Shown: piece after piece, positions 1-9,532 of the stretch
Layout of the letters: every line of letters starts with the position of its first letter
Numbering within the stretch: position 1 is the first letter of the stretch
Source of the DNA: Gracilariopsis chorda
Taxonomy: Eukaryota; Rhodophyta; Florideophyceae; Gracilariales; Gracilariaceae
Length of the DNA: 64,000 bases
Direction: 5' to 3'
NCBI GenBank assembly: GCA_003194525.1
Contig: NBIV01000261.1
Span: 49,300 to 113,299, forward strand
The notes under the pieces: model-generated
The model's database searches: none
Told to the model about the DNA's origin: nothing
The model's input: the letters and a program-made list of their open reading frames with translations, nothing else
Made by a program: the position numbers and the translations under genes

Positions 1-489
1 CTTGGAAAGGTCATTCATTTCTTGGCTACCAAGGATACCCATCCGCCCAATCGACGCGTGGCGGAGAAGCTCATGATGAAGTGGTCGCGGTTGGTGTACC
101 AGAATAACGCCAACTTTCATGACTTGCTTGAGGAATATGCCCGTCCGGATAACGGCAATCGTATTCCGAAGGAGGGCGTCGCCGCGGAGCGTAGACACGC
201 CATGAACCAGCTTAGAACGTTCAAGTCCACGCGCCAGAAACTGGAATCTGTCAAGCCTATTGATGGAAGGCAACGTGAACAGGTTCTCGCTGCTGTGCCG
301 CGCCCCGCCCCTATGTTGTATACTACGCTTGCGGAAAGTGATGTTGTCAATCATCGCTCGATGCGCGGAGGGAAGAGTTCGAAAAGCAGTACTCGCAAGG
401 TGAGTAAGACCATTTCTGAGCTTCGACGGTTTAATAAGCGCGGCTCTGCGCGTGCTTCGCGACCCTCGATTAATGGAAGGGATCGATGA
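1..489 (+). CDS. IWS1: Transcription elongation factor IWS1/SPN1, C-terminal part (5' end outside window)
   Basis: The frame is already open at base 1 and runs to a TGA at 487-489. The first residues read as LGKVIHFLATKD, followed by RRVAEKLMMKWSRLVY. This matches the last helices of the TFIIS N-terminal-like (LW) domain of IWS1/Spn1, in which a leucine-rich GKV helix is followed by an AEKLI-KWSRPI helix. Known role of the family: a nuclear factor that binds Spt6 and RNA polymerase II during elongation and mRNA processing. The remaining ~110 residues are a basic Ser/Arg-rich tail without a recognisable domain. The TTG at 22 is not a start; the true start lies upstream of the window. It converges on the casein kinase gene. 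The family call is confident, but only the C-terminal third to half is visible. Confidence 0.82.
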   Translation, partial: LGKVIHFLATKDTHPPNRRVAEKLMMKWSRLVYQNNANFHDLLEEYARPDNGNRIPKEGVAAERRHAMNQLRTFKSTRQKLESVKPIDGRQREQVLAAVPRPAPMLYTTLAESDVVNHRSMRGGKSSKSSTRKVSKTISELRRFNKRGSARASRPSINGRDR

Positions 490-2245
490 TGATGTCGCTT
501 TTGTTTTATACTATGCTTTAGTTTTTTGTCTTGTGTGGACAGCGAATGGGGAGGAGGCAGGGTTAGCAATCTTCAAGGCGCTGTCTGGTCTATGCCATTG
601 GTTTCTTTTTTTCTTTTGACGTAGTGGTGCTCTTGTTTTTACTTTTCTTGGTTTGTGGCGACATGTTTTTGCGGGTGACGTAAACATGGTGGGGTTTTTT
701 GAAAGACTTTAGCTTGTTTGAGATGGAGTAGCTCCACGGGAGCGCATCACATTAGATCCAGCTCTTCAAGTGTAGATCTCCTCCCCTGTCGCTACCAACT
801 GACTCGCATCGCAAGAATGCCTACTCGTGTAATTTCTCAAGTGCGCAGAGAGTACCAAGAAAACAGAAATCGCGCGACTTCGCATGTGTTCTGTCTTGAA
901 CAGCTAGTATCTGGTACCGCGTCCATAGAATTGCGCTCCTTAGAGCTGTTCAAACCATCACGTTGCGCACTGACGCAGTGCCGTTTCTTCATCACCACCA
1001 ATTCCACGGACAGGAAAGGCTGGCCCGTTGAGGAAAGGAACCGGTACGGCATGCGTATGGGTCGCGACATAACGAGAGTTGTTGTTGCTGCACAGCATCG
1101 TTATAAAAACCACGCGACCGATCGCGCGTGTACCTCGGTGCGCCTTGCCGGCCGCAACGGTCAACGTGATACGACAAAGCCGCGCACCACACCACCCCCG
1201 CAACGACACTCCTCTCCGTACTGAGGAGACGATGGTGCATTTCTCGATCTGGCGCGCCCACTCCGGCTGTTCATAGATGTGAACGACTACTACACCTCTA
1301 CTTGACAAGCCCGTCAATAACAGCACGACGCACACCTCGCAAGCTAATACAGCCGCGCTGTACGGATGCTGCACAGCAGGGCAAAACTGCATATCTACAC
1401 GGATGCGAAGAAACCTGCACCATGAGCACTATGGAACGTTTTGGTACCAACGGTCCAAAAGAATCCTTTTTAGTCGCCTAAAAATCCTCTCAGAAATCGG
1501 TTCTGCCCCGTAACCCCACGCTACCTCACTGGACAACCCAACCCCCTCACAAACCTTCCTTCCAAGTACTACGCAATAAACAGCATCCCGTACGAACAAA
1601 GGAAAAAGTACCACTAGTCTTTCTCATGAGTTTCTGTGGCTTTTCAAGCTTCACTTTTTCAGCAAGTAAAAACACCATCTCACCCATCGCTCATGCAATA
1701 AACGTTAGAGTGTACAGACGGTTCGACACCTGCACGAGCAACAGCTTTAGTGTAGTAGTAGTATATAAAAAGAGAAAGAAAATCGGCTGAGCGTAACGAA
1801 GAAGAGTGTTGTACTTCTTGTTCTTGTAAATGTGTGCACATTTCCACACCGTGACGGCCCAAGTTATGTACAAGGGAAATGACCAGAGTACAAAGTTGTG
1901 AGCAAAAAAAAGGGAAATGAGACTCACAAGTGACACACACTCAGGCACACACATCAACCTTGTTTCGTCGACTTTCGAACGAGCACAATACCTGACATTT
2001 AGACCAAACTCAAGCGCTTTACCACCAAGAGGGACCGTACTAACGAGCGCTTCGACGCCAGTATCCAAACGCGAGAAATTAACGAGAGATTGAGAGAAGG
2101 AAGAGGAGGAGGGTAGAAACATAGAGAGCGGTGGGCGTAGAGAGAAAGGGGGAAGATGAGGAGGCTGAGAAACGCTTAGCATTGATGCACAGGAATAGGC
2201 TGGCTTCGAATGAGAAAAGAAGAGAAAATGGTACGAAACAGACGC
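490..2245. other. Intergenic region between convergent IWS1 and CK1
   Basis: About 1.75 kb separates two convergent genes. Several open frames of 60-170 codons occur on both strands, but none has a recognisable domain, and overlapping frames look equally plausible. It probably holds both 3' UTRs. Nothing else can be supported. Confidence 0.6.
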
Positions 2246-3529
2246 TTAACGCCTACCAATACTAGGCAGGCGCATTCTTGGCCTCGCCTGTCCTGTCGTT
2301 TCCTTTCGAACGTCACCAATGCGCATGGGGTTGGCGCCGTCGGCGCGTCTCGCACCGGACATATCCATCCCTCCGGCGTCAGCGCCCGTGACCGGCGCGC
2401 CTTGAAAGAGGGCTTGGTTTTGTGGCATGGAGGTTCCAGCGTTGAGGCCTGCAGCGTAGCCCGGGTCCTGGTTGGGATGGCGTGTCATTTCAGGGAGTTG
2501 AGCGTGTTGCACAGCCAGATTCGCTTGATATTCTTGGACGCGAGCCTGTTGCATGGGGAACATAGGTCCTGCTTGTACTACCACAGGGCCAGAGGATGAA
2601 CCGCCAGCTTCTTGGTTCCTCATGAGTGTCCAGTCGAAAATGCAGTCGTCGGCAAAGCCCTCTCTAAGGTAGAGGTCACGGAAGAGACCGCGGAGGTAGG
2701 CATAATCCGGCCTGTCATCAAAGCGGAGCGAGCGACAGTACCTGAGGTAGGTAGCAAACTCCGATGGATAGTTCTTACATAGTTCGTTAATGGAGGTGGA
2801 GACTTTGCGGTCCGATATCTTCTGGTACTTCTGCTTCTTGGTGGCGGCGCGCAATCCCTGCCATGGCAGGGAGCCACGGTTGAAGTACATGAGCACAAAG
2901 CCGAGCGACTCGAGGTCGTCCCGGCGACACTGCTCGATTCCGAGATGTGTGTTGATAGAGGCGTAGCGCGCGGTTCCGGTGAGGTTCTTGTTCTCTCTGT
3001 AGGGGATGTGGACGTGTGTCTTGTGGTCACGGTACTTTTTGGCGAGACCAAAGTCGATGATGTACACGATGTTGGCCTCCTTGCCGAGACCCATCAAAAA
3101 GTTGTCGGGCTTGATGTCGCGGTGCAGAAAGGATCTCGAGTGGACGTACTCGATCCTCTGAATCATCTGGTCGGCGAGCATGAGGACGGTCTTGAGGGAG
3201 AAGCGACGGTGGCAAAAGTTGAAGAGGTCCTCCAGCGAGGGGCCGAGCAGATCGATGGTCATGATGTTGTATTCGCCTTCGCAGCCGTACCAGCGGACGC
3301 GGGGGATTCCGACGACGGCCTGGCCGTTTGGGGAGATGTTGAGGTAGCGGTAGATCTTACTTTCGTAGATGAGTTGGGGATGCTTTGTCTTGGTGTTTTC
3401 GAGCTTGACGGCGACCTCCTCGTTGGTGTGGATGGTGATGCCGATGTAGATGTCTCCGAAGGAGCCTGCGCCGATGCGGCGGCCGAGGCGCCATTTTCCG
3501 CCAACGCGGAGGTCTGTAGCGTACGACAT
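2246..3529 (-). CDS. CK1: Casein kinase 1 family Ser/Thr kinase
   Basis: A 427-residue single-exon kinase. The ATG at 3529 begins [20 protein letters not shown]. The frame stays open 139 codons further upstream, but that part is low-complexity Pro/Ser/Thr from G-rich promoter DNA, so I reject the longer start. Visible features: glycine loop GAGSFG at residues 20-25, the ATP-binding Lys at 42, HRDIKPDN at 136-143, DFG at 159-161, and a CK1-type replacement of the APE segment around residues 186-203. There is EQCRRDD where the family usually has EQSRRDD. The ~110-residue C-terminal tail is Gln/Met/Gly-rich, comparable to the variable regulatory tails of CK1 delta/epsilon. Known role: phosphorylation of acidic or primed substrates in trafficking, signalling and clock control. 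It is divergent from the acyl-CoA synthetase gene. Confidence 0.95.
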   Translation of the reverse strand: MSYATDLRVGGKWRLGRRIGAGSFGDIYIGITIHTNEEVAVKLENTKTKHPQLIYESKIYRYLNISPNGQAVVGIPRVRWYGCEGEYNIMTIDLLGPSLEDLFNFCHRRFSLKTVLMLADQMIQRIEYVHSRSFLHRDIKPDNFLMGLGKEANIVYIIDFGLAKKYRDHKTHVHIPYRENKNLTGTARYASINTHLGIEQCRRDDLESLGFVLMYFNRGSLPWQGLRAATKKQKYQKISDRKVSTSINELCKNYPSEFATYLRYCRSLRFDDRPDYAYLRGLFRDLYLREGFADDCIFDWTLMRNQEAGGSSSGPVVVQAGPMFPMQQARVQEYQANLAVQHAQLPEMTRHPNQDPGYAAGLNAGTSMPQNQALFQGAPVTGADAGGMDMSGARRADGANPMRIGDVRKETTGQARPRMRLPSIGRR

Positions 3530-4019
3530 AATGGAAGCGCGAATAGGGGGTGTTGTGGAGGGGTGGAGAGGGGGTGTTTGTGAGAGGTGGAAGTAAACGG
3601 GGAGGGAAGGAAGAAAGGGGAGGGGGGGGGTAGATGACGACGCGTGGAAGGAGGGGGGGGAAGGGGGTGGGGTAGCAGTGTGTTGGTATGGGGGGGGATG
3701 TGCTTGTGGAGGGGTGGAGTCGGGCGGGAAGGAGGAAGTTGCAGTTCGATGTGGTGGTGGGAACGGAGGGGCGCGGGCGCAAAGCACGCACGTGAAATCG
3801 ACTGAAACGCGCTGCGCTGCGGGCTGGTCGCGCAAATAGTGAACGCATGCACGCGCGACGCGCCCGCCGCAGCTGACAGCCGTCTGGCGCTTACAGACGG
3901 TTGCGCCGATGCGCCACTTGTCCAGCGCGCATTGGGCGGCGCCCATTTATTGGCCGGCTTTCGTTTCGGACGGCGGGCGATGCGCGGCGAGACGCTGAGC
4001 TTTCGCTTCGCGTGCGGCA
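3530..4019. promoter_or_regulatory. Shared upstream region of CK1 (-) and ACSF3-like (+)
   Basis: A 490-bp head-to-head intergenic region. The part next to CK1 (about 3550-3720) is strongly G-rich on the + strand with repeated GGGG runs. The part next to the synthetase is GC-rich and CpG-rich. No TATA box is obvious on either side. A bidirectional promoter is inferred from gene spacing only. Confidence 0.45.
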
Positions 4020-5510
4020 ATGCGGATGCGCGCGCACTCCTTCTTCGCGGCGCTACGCGCGCATGTGGCCACGAAGCGCGCCGTCGTCGATGCCTCCGCC
4101 CAGTTCTCCTACTCCTCGCTGCTGCGTCAGGCGCTGGCGCTTCGCGATCGTCTCCCCTCCGGCGCCAATGTAGGCGTCTTCTTGCAGCCCACGGCCGCTC
4201 TGGTGCCGGCGTTGCTCGCCGTATGGGCGAGCGGATCCACTGCTGTGCCGCTGTCCCCGCTCTTTCCGGCTGCCGCGCTTTCCCCCCTGCTGGACGTCAT
4301 CGACCCGGCTGCTATCGTCACTTCGCAGGGGCTGCGACACGCTCTTCCGCCGTTTACCAATGCCGTCGAGCTCGTCGAAAATGCACAGCCCTCGGAGCGC
4401 GAAATCGATTACCCCGCTGTCTGTGACGAGCTTGCCCCGCTCATGCCCTCCACCGCGCTCATCTTCTTCACGTCGGGAACAACGGGGCACCCAAAGGGCG
4501 TCGTGTGGACTCAGCACATGCTGATGTACCAGTTGCAGACGCTGTCCAAAGCATGGAAGTGGTCTTCTGCAGATCGCATACTCAATGTGCTTCCGTTGCA
4601 TCACATCCACGGCATGGTCAATGTCGTCCTGTCCGCCATCTTCAACGGCGCCACTCTAGAAATGCACTCTGCTTTTGATGCCCATTCTGTGTGGCGATCC
4701 ATTCTCGGCGAGGGTGAGTTTCAGCCTCCAACAGTTTTCATGGCTGTCCCTGCTGTATACAAGAAGCTCATATTGTACTATAACGCCGCCTCCCCTGCCG
4801 ATCAGAACGCCATGCGACAAGCTGCCGCTTCGCTTCGCCTCTACGTTTGCGGCAGTGCTTCGCTTTCCAAATCCGATTTTGACGCCTGGCAACACATCTC
4901 CGGCCATACTATCCTGGAGCGCTATGGTATGACTGAGACTGGAATGACTCTCAGCAACCTATACGAAGATCGTCACCACGGCTTGCTCGGATGTCCGTTA
5001 CCCGGTGTTCAAGTTCGTGTTGAAGGTGAACACCAAACCGGCCAGTTGCTTGTCAAAGGACCGGGTGTGTTTCAACAATACTACCGCATGCCTGATGTCA
5101 CCGAACGCAGCTTCACTCCTGACGGATGGTTCAAAACTGGTGATGTTGTCAGCATTGATGAACCTACCGGCTATTACAAGCTACTTGGCCGTGAAAGTTC
5201 CGATATTATAAAGACTGGTGGATATAAGGTGTCCGCACTCGAGATTGAAGATGTTATTAGAGATTGTCATGGAGTCGTGGACTGCTGCGTTCTCGGCGTT
5301 CCGGATGACGTTTTGGGACAGCGTATTGCCGCTGCCATTATCGTTGATGATACCAAGGACGTCCTCAACTCTGTTCGACAACGCGTAGAGCAATTTTTGC
5401 CAAAGTATAAAATGCCTCGCCAGTATCATGTTGTCGATGACTTCCCCCGAAATGTTTTGGGCAAAGTGCAGAAACAAATGTTGAGGCTTAGACTTGGCCT
5501 TGCTTCATAA
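4020..5510 (+). CDS. ACSF3: Malonyl-CoA-synthetase-like acyl-CoA synthetase (ACSF3/AAE13 type)
   Basis: A 496-residue single-exon member of the ANL adenylating superfamily. The P-loop-like motif TSGTTGHPKG follows residue 150. The adenylate-binding motif ERYGMTETGM lies near residue 300 and is the variant typical of ACSF3 and plant AAE13. The hinge region contains YKLLGRESSDIIKTGGYKVS. A C-terminal PRNVLGKVQK carries the expected catalytic lysine. Known reaction of this subfamily: malonate + CoA + ATP gives malonyl-CoA, in mitochondria or cytosol, feeding mitochondrial fatty acid synthesis and clearing malonate. The start at 4020 gives a short Arg/Ala-rich N-terminus that could be a weak organelle presequence; the next ATG is two codons on. 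Substrate is inferred from subfamily resemblance. A related short-chain acyl-CoA synthetase is the alternative. Confidence 0.88.
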   Translation: MRMRAHSFFAALRAHVATKRAVVDASAQFSYSSLLRQALALRDRLPSGANVGVFLQPTAALVPALLAVWASGSTAVPLSPLFPAAALSPLLDVIDPAAIVTSQGLRHALPPFTNAVELVENAQPSEREIDYPAVCDELAPLMPSTALIFFTSGTTGHPKGVVWTQHMLMYQLQTLSKAWKWSSADRILNVLPLHHIHGMVNVVLSAIFNGATLEMHSAFDAHSVWRSILGEGEFQPPTVFMAVPAVYKKLILYYNAASPADQNAMRQAAASLRLYVCGSASLSKSDFDAWQHISGHTILERYGMTETGMTLSNLYEDRHHGLLGCPLPGVQVRVEGEHQTGQLLVKGPGVFQQYYRMPDVTERSFTPDGWFKTGDVVSIDEPTGYYKLLGRESSDIIKTGGYKVSALEIEDVIRDCHGVVDCCVLGVPDDVLGQRIAAAIIVDDTKDVLNSVRQRVEQFLPKYKMPRQYHVVDDFPRNVLGKVQKQMLRLRLGLAS

Positions 5511-5983
5511 CGGTCTGCATTGATTTGCTGATTCTGTGACTGCCGTTTGTAAATGCATACCCCTCTGGCGCACCCCTCGTTTGCAGCTCGTCATTTGCAG
5601 CTCCTCCTTCGGTTGCACCACGACGTACAGACCTTGTCAGACTTGTTTTGGCATAAGAGTACGCTGAGTTGATGTGGCTCTCCACGGCGCTCGTCACAGT
5701 CGGCACGTGACACGGACTCAGATACTTTCGAACCCGCAGGTGTGGCTTGCAGCTTTTCGATAACGATAGTTGTGCCACATTGCTTTGTCTCTCAACTGAC
5801 AATACGGACACCAGGCATTTCATTCAATACCTCGACATCGGATGATAATACCTTTGTTATCTTCTGTTCAACAGTGCACTGACCTTGTTCTACCCTTCGG
5901 CTTAGGCTCTACAGTTACGAACTGTTTGCTACCGTGCTATTCGCTGGCTCAACGTTTGCGTTGCCAGTATCAGGTATTCTGTA
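5511..5983. other. Intergenic region
   Basis: A 473-bp spacer between two co-oriented genes, presumably the ACSF3-like 3' UTR and the promoter of the next gene. No repeat, RNA or credible frame was seen. Confidence 0.5.
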
Positions 5984-7054
5984 ATGGAAAACGCGCTAAG
6001 AGTTGTTCTACTCCTTATCTTCATTGTTCCGGTTTCTTCAGAGGTTCAACCAACACCCAAACCAAGAAAAGCTTTAACTGCGGCGGAACTACGACAAACT
6101 GATGTAGATGTGCGCAACAGATTAGAGCAGCTACATAAAACTATCGACGCAGTCCAAGAGACTATGAAAAATATGAACGATGGATATGACTACCATGCGA
6201 AACAAAACGCAGATCGAATGAAACTGCGTTTCGAAAAATTAAGTGCTGTTGTTTCACGACTAACAAAGCAAAATAGCAAGCTGAACGTGGAAAACAGACA
6301 GCTTCGACAAGAAAAGACCACTTTGGTCGATAAGATATCGAAACTGGAAGTGCAGCTCGATAAGCTTGCTGCTCAAGCTTCTAATTCTGGCGTGGGTGTG
6401 TGGATGAAGCAGACAGCAACAGATCTCAGAAAGTTTTTGGAAGAAAACGGACTGGAGCACTTTAAGAGTCCGCGATTCTCACCTATTATCGCTGGGCTCG
6501 TTTCAAATGGGGTAGTTCTGTTACCGCTTGCCATGGCTACATTCTTCTTGTTGCATTACTCAAAGAATTTGACAGTTCTTCGAATTGTCATGGCCTTAAA
6601 TCTCTTTGATCTTGGATTCGCTCTAGCAATTATTGCCAGTAGCGCATTGCTCCTTGGTGACCCATTTGAAGGAATGAGACATATAAGTGAGATCAACTTC
6701 GTTTTCATTCAAATGGTCGTTGGTGGCGTGTTTTGGCTCACAGCTGGTTTCCTAGTTGCTGCAATAATCCAGAACCGAACCAACAGAGCCTGGAAGTTTT
6801 CGACGGTCGAGCTTATGCTTAGGTCAGCTGTTGCGCTTGACTATAGTACTAGAGTGTGGAATCCGGTCATGGAACGGGATGACGTTCCCATTGCTATGCA
6901 GCCAGTTTTCTATCTGACTTACTTGGCGTCTGCAGTTACAAATGTTTATCTCACTTCAAAAGCGGGGTGGCATGTTGTTTATGCCCAGAAAACACAGATC
7001 CGAAAGCAAGAGGAAGAAATGATGGTCTCGTTTGAAACTCACCGCGGAAACTGA
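5984..7054 (+). CDS. Unknown secretory-pathway membrane protein with long coiled coil
   Basis: A 356-residue open frame starting at an ATG with a clear hydrophobic signal sequence (residues ~1-19, ending near VSS). Residues ~30-135 form a long heptad-like coiled coil rich in Lys/Glu/Gln/Asn. Three to four hydrophobic segments follow, at about residues 167-190, 196-222, 240-262 and possibly 303-320. The C-terminus is charged (RKQEEEMM). The inferred topology is a lumenal or extracellular coiled coil tethered by a membrane bundle. I do not recognise the family. The regular order of signal, coiled coil and membrane segments and the strong codon-level openness argue for a real gene. No function is assigned. 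Confidence 0.75.
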   Translation: MENALRVVLLLIFIVPVSSEVQPTPKPRKALTAAELRQTDVDVRNRLEQLHKTIDAVQETMKNMNDGYDYHAKQNADRMKLRFEKLSAVVSRLTKQNSKLNVENRQLRQEKTTLVDKISKLEVQLDKLAAQASNSGVGVWMKQTATDLRKFLEENGLEHFKSPRFSPIIAGLVSNGVVLLPLAMATFFLLHYSKNLTVLRIVMALNLFDLGFALAIIASSALLLGDPFEGMRHISEINFVFIQMVVGGVFWLTAGFLVAAIIQNRTNRAWKFSTVELMLRSAVALDYSTRVWNPVMERDDVPIAMQPVFYLTYLASAVTNVYLTSKAGWHVVYAQKTQIRKQEEEMMVSFETHRGN

Positions 7055-8369
7055 TCAGCAATGTCGTATACTTGTGTTGGTTGAGTGATAGATATACCCT
7101 GCAGATGATAGCTTCGCCCGTGGCTACCCAAGCTGATGTTTTTATTTATTGCCCTTCCAATCACAGGCGCGGTGCAAGGACTGTCTTCGTATGTTATGCA
7201 ATTAATAGACAATACTCTTCATGTCCTTGATTGTTGTTTACGTTGTTGACTAGGTCGCAGTAGCAGTTCAGAAGATCGATATTCTGGGAAAAAGGCAGAA
7301 GGAAGTGGTACGGGATATATCCGCAAATGTACCGTGTATCGACAGAGCGTTCCGGGATGTCCAGTTGTTTGCTTTACTTTACTGTAACAAGCTTAGGTCG
7401 TCGAATTCTCGTTCTGATGTCGAAGTACATTTTCGCACCTCTGAATGAGCTTGTACTTTTTCTTTGCCCTGGGGAGCGTTTCTGAGATTCAAATAGTGTC
7501 CCCTTAAATAAACCTCTCAAGGGTGTGATGGACAATGTGTGGCACACCACACAAATGGTTGTTTAAACACTCTAGTATAAAACTGAAGCACTAAGATTGT
7601 GTTGAGGTTATCCAGCGCCACATGCATTGAAATGCAGAAATACAAACAGACAGGCAGTGGCCAAACAAGTTCCTTGGTTTCCTGCGGAAAGAGAAGTATC
7701 TATAGACGATACTTCTACCCACAATGCAGCAATTAGGCATTGAGGGCCCATAATAAACAACAACAACAACAAACAGACGCGTCGACCAATTTCTTCATGG
7801 TTTGTATGTCTGCCGATTGCAGCTCAACATATCATTTAGAAATCTCTAAGAAAAGAATGCGAGAAGCCTCGAAACAGGAAACTGGGCACTAAGGGTAGAT
7901 ATAAGATGTCTACTTCGTGCATGGATCGTGAAGCTGATGGGATAAAAATGTGTTCTGCCGCACAAATGCAGTCCGAGGGTGAACTGTAGTGGATTGTGGT
8001 GACAGCTTCACTCTATGATGTCTCCTCGCGGACCCTACGATGGGCTTTCAGGGCCATATGGAAGTGCTGAACCCTTTACCTTCAGCCGGGGCTCAGATTG
8101 TCCCCCCCCCATCTGAACACCCCTACATGTCGTCCAACGCCGAGGGGAAAAAAAACGAACGAGGAGGGTTTCTGAAATACAGGGAAAATGGAGGCAAATA
8201 TTCAGAAATACAAAAAAACAGACGGTGACCACCTGCCAACGCAAGAGGACGATCAAGACAAGGGTCCTTTCAAGCAAGGCCAAAACCTAAGCTGCCAGGG
8301 AGCTTACGAAAGCCCTTCTTTCGCAGAACTGGGGTCGTCAGCCGTTTGACGGCGAACCGAGACTTGTTC
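7055..8369. other. Long intergenic region
   Basis: About 1.3 kb without a supported gene. It holds one copy of a dispersed repeat with a CAA-rich tail (listed separately) and the likely LSM12-like promoter and leader. The short open frames near 8040-8280 are low-complexity and unconvincing. Confidence 0.5.
7707..7760 (+). repeat. Dispersed repeat copy 1, followed by (CAA)n tail
   Basis: Aligns with 30461-30514 at about 50 of 54 positions without gaps. It ends in CCCATAATAAACAA and is followed here by CAA CAA CAA CAA. The conserved end plus a short A-rich, microsatellite-like tail resembles the 3' end of a SINE or another retroposed sequence, but the 5' limit is not defined. Confidence 0.6.
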
Positions 8370-9209
8370 ATGGACGCCCGTCCTCAGCCGGGCATGAAGT
8401 TCGAAGTGGGCAAACCGATCGCCATCCAGCTCAACGATGGCTCTTTCCTGCGCGGCTTCGTCCATGCTGAGGACAAGGGCGCCGCGTTGCTGTGTCTGGA
8501 GCTTATACCGTCCGCTAAAGTAGCGCTTGTTTCCATCGTCAACATCAAATCTGCCTCTCCGCTCACACAGATTGCCGATACGCGAAAGTGGCCCTCAAAC
8601 TGTGCGTACTACTTTCTTACCCTCTCTGCTGCTTCCCGCGCGTCGCTTGCTCTACCAAGATGGATGAGCGTGTCGACTCGCACCCTGGATCATCATGCTA
8701 ACTTTTTCCGACTTGCCGTGCCCCTTCTGCGGTTCTTCGTCTGGTACATACGCGCTTACAGTCCATATTGACCTTGCAAAGTTACGAGCAGAGGAGCGCC
8801 GCATCTGCGAAAAGCGCGAAGCAGAGTTCAACAAACTGGGCGTAGGAGTTTCACCCTCAGCTCAGGCCATCTTTGACACTTTGGCGAAAACCATGCCTTG
8901 CAAATGGGATGGGGAGGATATACTAATCCTAGACACTGTGCGGCTGGCGCCCCCGTACAACGCCAAGTGCTTAAGGTAAGCTAACACCAGCCCTACATGT
9001 TCAGCGTGACCTATTCAAATTCGATACGCAGCTCAAAGGGGTGGAAGATACTGACATGGTGCTTGTTTATGTTGTGCGCTCTCTCTACTGGCCATGCATT
9101 TGGGTACCACAGTGGTGATACAGGAGTAGTAGAACGTGTTAAGATGATACTTGAGAACGAAGCGCATTCAATAAGAAATGCGACAGATGCCAACGGGGTA
9201 AAGCCATAA
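8370..9209 (+). CDS. LSM12: LSM12-like protein (three exons, proposed splicing)
   Basis: Proposed exons are 8370-8601, 8762-8975 and 9113-9209, giving about 180 residues. Exon 1 (ATG at 8370) encodes an Lsm-like beta-barrel with KFEVGKPIAIQLNDGSFLRG. Exon 2 encodes the anticodon-binding-like AD domain, with GVGVSPSAQAIFDTLAKTMP, then CKWDG, DTVRLAPPY. Exon 3 supplies GDTGVVERVKMILENE, matching the GGTPAANERVKKVLE-type end of plant LSM12. Intron 2 (8976-9112, GTAAGC...CAG) preserves phase and is convincing. Intron 1 (8602-8761, GTGCGT...CAG) is the least certain junction: other donors nearby give stops. Known role of the family: an ataxin-2 partner in RNA metabolism and clock translation. Without the introns only disconnected fragments of the protein are seen, so an unspliced annotation would break it. 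Confidence 0.78.
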
Positions 9210-9532
9210 CTGTTGTACATCCTGCACCGAATCTGCTTAACGTACATCGAACCTGCACTGCTTGATATCTTGACCGTAGTAATCGACAACGTGCAAAAGA
9301 AGAAGCGATGATAAAGAGAGACAAACACAGAGAGAAAACAGACAACAGAGACAGAAACATAGAAAAAAGAGTCGAACTACTATACAAAACTCTACCAAGT
9401 CAATAGACTTGTGGAATGTCTACAGACAGTTCTTGGTGTGAAGACGTAGACCCAAGTTCACGAGAGGTAATGTGGATCCAAGCTGGGAGGTGTGACAGTG
9501 ATCATGGTTGACTACAAGAAAAAACGTGGAGC
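9210..9532. other. Intergenic region between convergent LSM12-like and MYB genes
   Basis: A 323-bp region, presumably both 3' UTRs. It contains an AG-rich stretch (about 9300-9375). No gene was seen. Confidence 0.5.

Noticed and set aside
718-1392. Open frames of 144-168 codons on both strands between IWS1 and CK1
   Set aside because: Arg/Ser/Thr-rich, mutually overlapping on opposite strands, with no domain, signal or heptads. Best explained by GC-rich composition.
3530-3946. 139-codon N-terminal extension of CK1
   Set aside because: Low-complexity Pro/Ser/Thr encoded by G-rich promoter DNA. The CK1 family starts at the internal ATG ([11 protein letters not shown]).
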